The notes beneath the pieces are model-generated. The model worked only from the letters and a program-made list of their open reading frames with translations, searched no databases and was not told the origin of the DNA. A program made the position numbers and the translations under genes. From contig OZ038320.1 in the NCBI GenBank assembly GCA_964035795.1, forward strand, positions 21,780,589 through 21,844,588: DNA of 64,000 nt, read 5' to 3'. Shown in pieces: positions 47,741 through 64,000 of this stretch (the stretch's first letter is position 1; every line of letters begins with the position of its first letter). The DNA is from Pterobdella sp. o SKG-2022. Lineage: Eukaryota > Annelida > Clitellata > Hirudinida > Piscicolidae.

Positions 47741-48906
47741 AGCTCTGAAAAAAGATGTGAAAAAAACGGATTAAAAATTGACGCTATTTTTTTCAACTGT
47801 ACTTTGATTCAAAATGAAAGTTTATTAATAAATATAAAAAGTAAAAGCTGGTTGGTAATATTTAGAGGACAGACCAATCAGGACTTCGGTGATTTTTTAA
47901 TTATCGACACATTGACTTATATGTTGAAATTTTGTGGCTGCTGATAAACTACTAATCTTCCCCCATAACGGTTCGCCTTATTTCATCACTTTTAGGAGAT
48001 TTTTATAATTTGAAATTTTTTATAAATTTAAAATTTTGGTTTAGATGAGATTTCAAAAAAAAAAAAAATTTAATATAACTCAGAATTATTTTGACTCCTA
48101 GAACATTTTTTACCAGTTCTTAATTCGTCAATTTTCTTGTTTTTCAAAACTTTTTCTTTAGAAATCGATTATTTTCTTAAACCAGAGTAATTTTTCAGAG
48201 CCATCGTATGTTTTCCTAATAACTTGAATTTTGTATAGTTTTTTCAAATAATGAGAATTTTTTTAACCTTTTAATCAAGAAAAAAAACTTAAACTTTTGC
48301 TAAGTGAAATTTCACAATAAGTCATTAGCCTAATTAAGCTAATCATTAGGCATTGATTTATGACAAGGTTTCGCTTGGAAATTTTAGTTGATTTTTATTG
48401 AATAAACGTGTTTAAAAAAACTTTTGACAATTTGAAGAAACTTTATAAAATTCAAAGTACGTCAAAAAGTTTCTCAGTATTAGTTTCAATTACACGTTGA
48501 AAATTATATCAAGAGGAAAAATGAAGTTTTTGCCGACCGCTAGTGAAGAATTTTAGTAAGTATTGGCAAATTTATTTCATGAAGAGTGCAAAATTGAAAC
48601 ATAAAAACTACAAAAAATATTCCTATTATAAAAATTCAAGATAAAAAACTCATCATCATCATCATCGTTTTATGTCCGTTTCCATGCTAGCATGGGTTGG
48701 ACGGAAACAGCTCTGAATTTCCAAAAATCTCTATAATTTGTATAAATTATGCTTTTGAACTAGCTGACGAAAAAAGCTTGGTCCAGAGAAGCACAAACAA
48801 TGGTAGAGATGAACAAAACCATTTAAGTTTTAATGGTAAAACTTTTAAACCATTGAATTTGCGCATTTTTTGCATACTTACGACAAAAGAGCAAAATTTT
48901 ATATGG
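47741..48906. other. Intergenic stretch with one SINE-like core
   Basis: AT-rich DNA before the NUAK-like stop codon, including the expected 3' untranslated region of that gene. It contains the SINE-like core at 48650-48705 and no exon that I can support. Confidence 0.4.
48650..48705. repeat. CAT microsatellite plus SINE-like core, copy 3
   Basis: A CATCATCATC run leads into CGTTTTATGTCCGTTTCCAT followed by GCTAGCATGGGTTGGACGG. It is the least changed of the three copies in this window. Confidence 0.65.
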
Positions 48907-51900
48907 TCAACTCTGAATATCTAAGCTGTCAATAGAAATGGCATCATCATCGGAATATTTTGTATTGAAGAAAATTCCGTAAACTTCATTTTTATTCATA
49001 GTCGAGTCACTTGCATTGAACCTTGATCCCTGGTGACAGTATAGTTTATTATTCTTTCGATTTGGAGTTGCTTGGATTTTTTCATTTTTTGAACTCATAA
49101 CATTCGACGCCTGAATGTTTTCAACGTGGCAAACATCCCATAGTTTTTGAGACATTTTATTGTCTTTCTTTCTAACGATTTTTTTACCCTTAACTTCATT
49201 GTCTAGATTATTTTCAAATACATTCTCTATTACATTATAATACTTTGCATTATTATTAGCATCAAAATAATAATCTTTCTCAATTTTTCCACTTTTTTCA
49301 TCACTATTGTACTCTACAAGACAATCTCCATCCCTGATGAAAGCGTTAATATTTTCTGATAAAGGCCCAATACACTTTTCTATATCCTCAATGCAACTGT
49401 TCATTAAAATTGTTTTTGGAATACAAGGAGTAGATAAAGCTTTTTTTATTAAAATTTTTTCAACTTTTAAGTGACTAGTGTTATAATTACTACCAAATAG
49501 ATTTATTTGGTCAGTTGAGGTAGTTTTAACATCACAAATGACTGTTATTTCATCAGCCATAATGATTGTTTTTGGGTTTTTGACTTCTTCAATAATGGGG
49601 ATTGTGAAATATGGCAAAGATTCTGATGGTGATGATAGAGATCTTCTCCTAGCATTTTCAAAAACATCTGCATGGTTCAAATCTAACGAGGTGACTCTGT
49701 CAAAACTATCTATACTATCATTATCCATGCAGCCTTCACCGACACTAATTTCCTTTTTAGGCTCGTGGCTTTTGTCTTCAATCGATTGTTGCATCAATAA
49801 TTTATTTTGGTTTTGTATATGAATGTCATTGAAAATATCATAAAAGTTTTCTAAACTATCCATTGATTGTTGTAGATGTAAATTCTTCCGCAGTGGAGAA
49901 GTGTTGTGATGCTGTAAATGTTGGGGAAAAAGTTTTGTCCCCGTTGGAGACGTTGAACGATCAGGTCTAACCTCATTTGATGAAACATTTGTTAGTAAAG
50001 GGTGATGGTGAGGTTCTTCATTGAGACGATGATTGTTTCTTGATGTTTGTTCAAGTGGATTGCTACTTTTTTCAATGTTTTTGTTACAATATGTTTGTTT
50101 TAAATGTGTTTTATTTAAATTGCGTGAAATTTTATTTTTTTGAAGTTTATTTTCATTTTCTAATTCTGTTAAAAGTATTTTATCACTGGGAGTTTCATCG
50201 CGTTTTTCAATAATAACATAGTTGTTATTTAGTTTATCACATTTTGATTCGGCTTTAGAGCTATTTGTTTGACGTTTATAATTTAATGCTTGCTGATGGT
50301 CGTATAATTTATCTTTAGTTTTATGAGAATGAATTGTCCCGGTTTTTAGATGTTTGTCATGGTAACACCAACTATCTTTTTTTCTATAATTAAAAACTTC
50401 TCTACTTTTTTGATGAATAGTTATATAACTATTATGTTTGACGTGATGTTCTTTACGGAATTTCCCACCAAGAGCAAAGTCATTGAAATCGTAACTCTGA
50501 TTTTTTTGTAAATTTGTATTTTTCTCGTCGTTTTTTTTGAATTTGTAAAAGTTTTTCTCATTATTTGATTCTTTTTTTGGAGCTTCATGAAACTTGGTCC
50601 AAAAATTATCATTTTTTTCTTCAATACAATCTCCCTGACCAAATTGCCTGTGTTCAAAATCATCATTATGAGATTGTTGGAAGTTATTGAACTGACTATC
50701 TTCACGACAACGCAACCAGGGGTGAGATAACACTTGTTTAATATTAAACCTATGGTGAGGATTGGCAATCAGAAGGCCTTTGATTAAATGCTGCAAATCT
50801 GTGGATCAACAAATAAGATACAAAAGTAGTGAAAATCAAGATTATTATTTTCGAACAAAAAGCTTACAATAGTTTGCTGGACGAGGTAAACTGAAATGAG
50901 CTGTTCTGATAACTTCTCTGAGTTGGGGTAGGTTGTTGGCAGAGAATGGCATACATGCAAACGTCATTATGTACAATATCACACCCAATGACCAACAATC
51001 CACCTTTGTGAGTTTGTATGGCTATAATATAAACAATTTAAACCATTTAACCAATCAATCAACATTACAAACTGATATAGAGAAGAATTAACAAACTAAA
51101 AGAAAATACTATGCGAATAAGAGAATTCAAACATAAACTAACCTGGAATAAAACTGATTGTCTCTAAGTTAATGGTAAACTTTCCAATTCATTGAGAAAC
51201 ACATATCAACAAAAAATAACTTGAATGAAACAAAAGACAAACCTCAGGACCGAAATAAGGTGTGGTGGTGACAATCTCTGGTGAAGCATACAATGGACTG
51301 CCACAAAAGGTGAACATTAACTCGCCTCTTTTGAAGCGGTTCGATAATCCAAAATCTGCTATCTATGAGAGAATTTTTACGAGCTTAAGTTTAATCTAAA
51401 AATTCATCAACTAAAAATAATGAGTAGGTTGATTAACGATTTGCTCCGAAAAAGAGCTTGGGTTGCGCAATAGCTAAAATGCCACTTCATGAGTACCATT
51501 ACGTTAAAAATTAAATGAAAGTGGAATAAAAGTTGCAAAAAAGTATCACGAAGCTGCAAATAAATGTGATAAAAGAAAGTAATAAACAGATATGTGAAAA
51601 AATAAGGTAAGTATTGATGTTAATATTCAAATTTTAAAAAATGAAGCTGAAATAAATTAATTAGTGGATATATTTATAAGTATTCAAAATATTGAAAGTA
51701 TTAAAAACAAATGAAAATTTTTTAAAAAGTGATAAAGATGAAATGATAATACAAATAAGATGGAACTAGTATTATAAATTGTAAATAAAAGAAAAACTTT
51801 GAACTTTGAATGAAAATTTCAAATAGTGATCTTTCATTTATATTATAAATTTGGATCACAATTGAAAGAATAGTTAATTTTTTATACAGATGAATTGAGT

Positions 51901-53758
51901 AAATGAAGAAAGGAAACAATAGAACGTACAGTGTTGATACAATATAATAAAACTAATACAATTTTCAATGTATATAAAAGATAAAAAAAGTTTAATTAAA
52001 AAAGATCTGAATTTTCGAACAAATAAAATCTAATGATAACTAATTAGCCCCGTTGTTTCAATTTTATTCTTTTTTTTTGTATCTTTTCAAAGATTTTAAC
52101 GAAATAATATTTTGAAAACTAGTTAAACTTTGAATAGATCCTCAAACTCTGAGAATATTTTGGAAAAACTTAAGTTGAAAAAAAAACATAAAATGTAATT
52201 TAAATGCAATGATACAATTTTACTTTTTCAATAGATTGTAGTGTTAAATTGTTAAATAGCAAGACAAAAAGTTTCTTTTATTCATATTGGTTAACTCTAT
52301 TTTTAACAGAGGCATTTTCGTAAAGTTGAATAGGCATTGTTATAAATTTATTCATAAAAATCTAACAATTTTCTACCTTGGCGTTTTTGTTGTGGTCCAA
52401 GAGTATGTTTTCAAGCTTGAGATCTCTGTGCACAATGCCAGCCTGTTGAACAATTTTAATCCTTCATTTTGAAAATTTAATTTATTGCATTTGATAGTTT
52501 TCAAATTGAAATATTTTTGAAAAATATATTCAAAATACAGAAGCCTCCCTTTCTTTCCAAAAAATAAAATGAAGTAAAATTGTTATGATGGTGATATCCA
52601 AAAACCACAAACAGAAAGCATATCCTTTTGAAAATAAAACTTCCATAAATTCATTACTATAGCACCCTGACTAATCTTCCATCAATAAATGGTGCAATAC
52701 TGAAGGAGTCAGTACATTCAGAAAAACATTTTTTATACTATTGCATTTTTCATGCACCTGACATTACAGTGAATAAAATTTATACTCATCCTTGTTTGAA
52801 AGAAGAATTTTCAAAACATCATGGTTTAAAACTAGGAACCTTTCAAATATTCTAGTTTATAATCACCTGCAATCTTTTATTTCATGCCTTTAACTTTCTG
52901 AAAACACATCTATTGTTTAAACTCTAATCATCAAATTATCTGCTTATAAAAGTCTTCTGCCTGGAAGTTCAAGGATGAAGCTTCTAATGCAAAAACAAAA
53001 ACTTTTAGCTCGAACCCATTTTAATGTCAAACAGTTTATTGCAGCCTAGCTAAGCTATTAAACACAATATTATTTACAGTTTTTTTTGTTACAACAATAA
53101 ATAATTAAATTTTAATTACCAAATGCATGCAATTGATGGCAGAAGATATTTGTCGAAAAAGTCTCTTGATTTCATTTTCTGGCAAACCATTTTTTGATTG
53201 GTCAACATATTCAAATAACTCCCCACCACTTGCATATTCCATTGTCATTGTCACTCGGTTTGTACTCTCACATACTTGAAATTGTGATTATATTTAAAGA
53301 TTTTGAATTTGTAACCCAAAAGCGATGAAATTAAATTGAAATTTTAAAACAACCATCATGAACAGCAATAATATTAGGGTGCCTCAAAGATGCCATTATT
53401 AAAACCTCCCTCTTTATTCGACCCAACTGTTTCAAAAGCTCTCCATTCGAAGTATATTTGCGAATAGACTTTAAAGCATACTGTTTTCAAATATAAGTTT
53501 ATAAGATATTATTTATGATGAAGTCACAAAAAATGTTCTAAAAACCATGAACTTGTTTATGAGCTAAAAATTTCTTATTCAATATATTTCAAACATGATT
53601 TATTTTAAAAATGCAGCACTTCAAAAAAATAAAATTACCACCTGCTGCTTGTCTTTCTTTCTTTCTACTAAGATCACAGTTCCATGGGTCCCTCTACCAA
53701 GAGTTTTCACAAACTCAAACCCTCTATAATCTATGTACGATGCTTTAATTCTATCCAT
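48907..53758 (-). CDS. NUAK: NUAK-like (AMPK-related) Ser/Thr kinase, 7 exons, 876 aa
   Basis: Exons in transcript order: 53642-53758, 53354-53480, 53120-53274, 52377-52442, 51243-51362, 50868-51021, 48907-50798. All phases join. A full kinase domain starts near residue 13: glycine loop GRGTHG (21-26), ATP-binding Lys in YALKS (43), catalytic HRDLKLEN (138-145), DFG (158-160), activation segment [14 protein letters not shown], and [20 protein letters not shown]. Thr173 is placed like the LKB1 target Thr of AMPK-related kinases. The [12 protein letters not shown] and Y.GPE wording is closest to NUAK1/2, which regulate myosin phosphatase and cell adhesion. A 1892-nt last exon encodes the end of the kinase domain and a long Asn/Lys/His-rich tail of about 590 residues that I do not recognise. 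Assignment to NUAK rather than another AMPK relative is from memory. Confidence 0.8.
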
Positions 53759-55157
53759 CAGCTATTCATTGTAATAATTATGAGTATTTTGATTTTGACA
53801 TATAAAAAAATAATTCATTTTCAAAAATCTATAACACTCTATTTGATCATTTAAAAATGGATTTAGTTTGCAAAAAATAAATAAGGGATAAGCACTTTTA
53901 TTGCACAAGCCCTTTCGCTGAGCAAACCAATCAAATTTTAGAAGTGTTTTTGTAGTTTTTAGAAATAAAAGAAAATCTATGGCATATATATTATATATTA
54001 TGATATGTGGTATTTTTATAAAAACTTGTGTTGCGTTTTTCTTTCATATCTAGTCTTCATATATCTCTCTCATTGATCTTAACTGGCTACCTTTTCACTA
54101 CCGCTCTCCTTATAAAATCTGTACTTTTATTCATAAAACCTTTTTTTTACCTCACTTTTCTATCTTTCTAACCTCATACTACCTCCTAAGCGTTCTGGCC
54201 TCTTTCAACTTCTGATTATACCTCCCATTCAGTGCGGGGGTCTTATCAAAACCATCTTACAAATAAAATTTTCAAGATGATTATATAAATACTGACAATT
54301 TCTAATTATTTCTAAGCTGGGTGAAATATTTTGTTTTAAAATAAATGTAAAAAAAACTTTTTTTTGGTAGTTCATATATTTACTCAAGCTATTTTGTTTA
54401 AATTAATATTCTTTTTTTAAATTTTATTTCTGAATATTTTGTTTTACATCAAATTTCTCTAGATTATTCTAATTCCGTTTAATGAGGCTTCACACTCCCA
54501 TGTAGCAGAAATAGTTGAAATGCGTTTAAAAACTTAATGGTGCTTTTAACGCGTTCGAGAAACTTGTTGAAACTACTGTAATACAAAAATCGATCATTAA
54601 CGTATCAAATGCTAATTGACAAAGAAAAACGATATAGAATGAAATGAATTTCACTTTTTTTACAGATAGTCATGATAGTTTTACTCATTCACTACAATTA
54701 AATTGATACCACCTTTTTGCTACTTGATAAAGATTTAAAATGAAATTTAAACTTCGAAATTTACTTTTTCTATTTTGGAAGTTGATAGTTTTTTTTAGGA
54801 TTTTAATTTTATTAAGAATCAACGACACACATTTAGGTTTGAAAAGGTTTAACCTATTGCCTCTAACTAACCAGCCAACAAGAATACGAGGCTTTATCGA
54901 AAATACACAAGATCCTTCATTTTTGAAATTTAATATAAATAAATAAAAACGTGGGTATTGATTTATACCTATAAAAAGTATTAAAAAAATTATAACTATT
55001 TTCAAGATTAAATTTATAATTAAAATGTTTTTATTAGAAGTTGATTAATGTTTCAAAAGATTTTAATTTAGATAATTTTATTTGTCAAAACCAATTTCAC
55101 TTAGCTAAATATTTGTTAAACATTTAATTATTCGAAATATTTAAAAACTTCATTATA
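53759..55157. other. Intergenic stretch between NUAK-like and NDUFS1 genes
   Basis: AT-rich DNA with the expected NUAK-like promoter at its left end and the NDUFS1 3' untranslated region at its right end. The open frames at 54685-55005 lack any family-like sequence. Pyrimidine-rich DNA at 54050-54240 could be an old repeat but matches nothing else here. Confidence 0.4.
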
Positions 55158-61825
<6,668 letters not shown>

Positions 61826-63774
61826 GTCAATTTTTTTTCTGAAATTTTGAATTATATCAGAATAACAAACTTATTTAAATGTTTGGTATGATGTGCAGAT
61901 CTACAATCTTTCCAAGGGCATTCAAAAAACTGGTTAATTATAATTAGTTATTCACTAAAAATATAAAATAGCTAATTTTCAAATAAAATCATTCAATTTT
62001 AATAGATTAAAAATTTAAAGTTTTGTAAAAAAGTAAAATAAAATCGTATTTACCATTTGTTTAATGGTCGAACTAATTCAAGCTAACTCGCGATCTTCCT
62101 AAAGTTAAAAATTAGTTAAATGATATTAAAACTTTGAAACTGATTTGAATTATAACAAGTAAACAACAATAAACTATTTTTTATTGTTTTTATAAAATTT
62201 TAAATAACATTTTATCGTTTTTTTTGTGGTTATACATACATATTTTCAAAAATTAATTACTAATATAATTCATAATAAGTTTAGCTAAAAATAAATAAGC
62301 TCTTTTACTAATTGTTGTTGTTTTTTAAAAATGATACTTTGTTCTAAAGTTTTCCTCTTTAGTTGCCGGATTCAACCACGTGTCAGGCTGACAATGGGAT
62401 CTTATTCAATTTTTTTACGCTATATACTTCATTTTAGCAAACGTTCAAAGCACCACCAAATAATACTTTTTTCAAACTTTTGAAAAATGTTTTTAAATTA
62501 ACATTTTCTTCAAACAATTCCACCTTCGATTCTATTACGATGACACAAGCTGATTCTATTTCCCAGTGAACTTTTTTATCAAAAACTAATTTACAAATAT
62601 AATTTCATCACTTACTTGCAAAAAGTATTTGAAATGATCGATAAAATATAAGCTCAATGTATATAAATTTTCAATGAAATAAACATTTTACAGCTGATTT
62701 AAAACTTAATAACTCAAGAAGTTTGGAATTTAATTAAAGTTTAAGCCGATATTTCAATTTAAAACCAGGGTTTGACTTCAATCAAAAATTACGTCTTTCC
62801 AGAACATTACTGTTATCTCTAAAACTTTGAAATTGTTTCAACAAGATATTAAAAACATTTTTCTTAAAGAACCAATAATAAAATACTAAAAAATAAACTA
62901 GTCTACTCGTAAAGCATGGCTTACACAGCAAAAACACTTCTTTAGAATTTTCTAACTATAACGAGTAAGAGTCTTGAAATTATATGCAATTTGAAGAAAA
63001 GTTGTATAAGATTTCTTTTTTATTTATTCAAATAAACCTGGTGATGAAAACAGTTTTTCGGAAAGCTTCGTTCAAAATAAACCTCAAACAGTATTTCATT
63101 AAATTGAATATACTCCGTTCAAAATTTTTAGAACGGCAATCTGAGTTATTTTTGAAAGATAAATATAATATACTAGAAATCTTTCGGATCACACGCTTCC
63201 TTTGCTCTTATCTCATCTTCTCCCTTTGCCACTGATCTGAATGTTTTAGTAAGAACTGAGTAAATTTATGTAACCTTTCAACCATCAAACCATAAATTAA
63301 AAAGAACAACTAGAAAAACAAAACTTAATATCTATGATTAATTTCAGAGATTATTCATAAACTTTTTTATGGTTTGGACCGTGGAACAATCGCTTTGTAA
63401 CCTGCTCGTTCTCTTATTTTTCAATTTATTTGATACATTGCAAGCTTACTTTTTGAATTTCCATCCAATAAGTATTTGTATAATGATTAAAAATGTAAGT
63501 GTTAATTTTTTAACCCCATGAATATTTTATCAGTATCCGTTATGAAGAAGTTATATTAATAGTTTATATGAATATTCATCGAAAATAATTTGCATCCACG
63601 CACTAGAAATTGCGTGGGTAAATTTGCTTGAATAAAAATTCAGTTTATTGAATATTGACTTTCAAAATAAACTTCATTAGATTTGAAGCGATTTTTAATA
63701 AAAATATCCTCAAAAGAAGTTCGATAAGATTCGTTTTTATGAAACTTTATAAGAATGAATTCAATATTAAAAAT
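61826..63774. other. Upstream region of NDUFS1 and intergenic DNA
   Basis: About 1.9 kb of AT-rich DNA. The left end should hold the NDUFS1 promoter and any 5' non-coding exon (an acceptor-like site near 61840 allows one). A slightly GC-richer patch at 62360-62400 contains CACGTG but nothing else I can name. The small open frame at 62984-63235 is unsupported. Confidence 0.4.
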
Positions 63775-63780
63775 TTTATT
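63775..63780 (-). terminator. Polyadenylation signal of the edge gene
   Basis: AATAAA on the minus strand about 72 bp beyond the stop codon at 63852-63854. Confidence 0.4.
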
Positions 63781-63851
63781 ATATCAATCGTGACAAACAA
63801 ATGACAGACAAAATTTTTAAAGTACTAAAGCAAAAAAAATGACATGAGAGA

Positions 63852-63962
63852 TCAATAAAGAGGTGTTGAAGGCACGTCAGATAGGAAAGCAATGGCGATC
63901 TTAGTGGACAACTCGGGACCCAGACGTCTGCTGGTGTTCAGAAGACCCGAACCTCGTCTTAT
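63852..63962 (-). CDS. Last exon of an unidentified minus-strand gene (partial)
   Basis: After a CGCAG acceptor, 36 codons on the minus strand (blocks SGLLNTSRRLGPELST and IAIAFLSDVPSTPLY) run to a TGA, with a polyadenylation signal downstream. The patch is clearly GC-richer than its surroundings, as coding DNA is in this window. The rest of the gene lies outside. I do not recognise the family. The opposite strand is also open from an ATG at 63893, so strand choice rests on the splice acceptor, stop and polyadenylation signal. Confidence 0.45.
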   Translation of the reverse strand: MRRGSGLLNTSRRLGPELSTKIAIAFLSDVPSTPLY

Positions 63963-64000
63963 CTGCGAATTATATGAGTCTGTCACTTTATATAATTTTA

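Noticed and set aside
54685..55005. A 106-codon minus-strand open frame as a gene between the kinase and NDUFS1
   Set aside because: Composition matches AT-rich non-coding DNA, with no family-like blocks and no splice context.

Overview
This is a eukaryotic, AT-rich, animal nuclear window with dense multi-exon genes and GT-AG introns. Two secreted hemerythrin genes, and a dispersed repeat core that I remember from cephalopod and other lophotrochozoan genomes, point to a lophotrochozoan or similar marine invertebrate. The phylum cannot be fixed from the sequence alone. I see no bacterial features, CRISPR array or phage.

Layout: (1) an Arfaptin-like BAR-domain gene on the minus strand (645-6827); (2) divergent from it, a 16-exon gene on the plus strand (7395-14906), read tentatively as the replication-initiation factor Treslin/TICRR; (3) convergent with that, an ABHD8-like alpha/beta hydrolase on the minus strand (15418-17876); (4) a 3-kb palindrome (18203-21208) with two almost identical secreted hemerythrin genes tail to tail; (5) a gene-poor stretch; (6) a complete 17-exon Slingshot cofilin phosphatase on the minus strand (23520-32334); (7) a decayed LINE (about 32640-34760); (8) a complete 16-exon RBBP6 ubiquitin ligase on the minus strand (35342-45505), with a LINE in intron 11; (9) nested LINE/SINE debris (46000-47740); (10) a NUAK/AMPK-related kinase on the minus strand (48907-53758); (11) a complete 24-exon NDUFS1 gene (complex I 75-kDa subunit) on the minus strand (55158-61825); (12) the last exon of an unidentified minus-strand gene at the right edge.

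All multi-exon models were built by hand from reading frame, splice dinucleotides and remembered family sequence. In each model the exon phases join and the total length is a multiple of three: Arfaptin 464 aa, Treslin-like 1181, ABHD8-like 358, hemerythrin 135 (twice), Slingshot 944, RBBP6 1241, NUAK-like 876, NDUFS1 733. The genes are ordinary animal housekeeping and signalling genes with no shared pathway. The most unusual structures are the hemerythrin palindrome, a LINE tail ending about 13 bp from an RBBP6 splice acceptor, a small family of foldback elements, and solo LINE tails in other introns.
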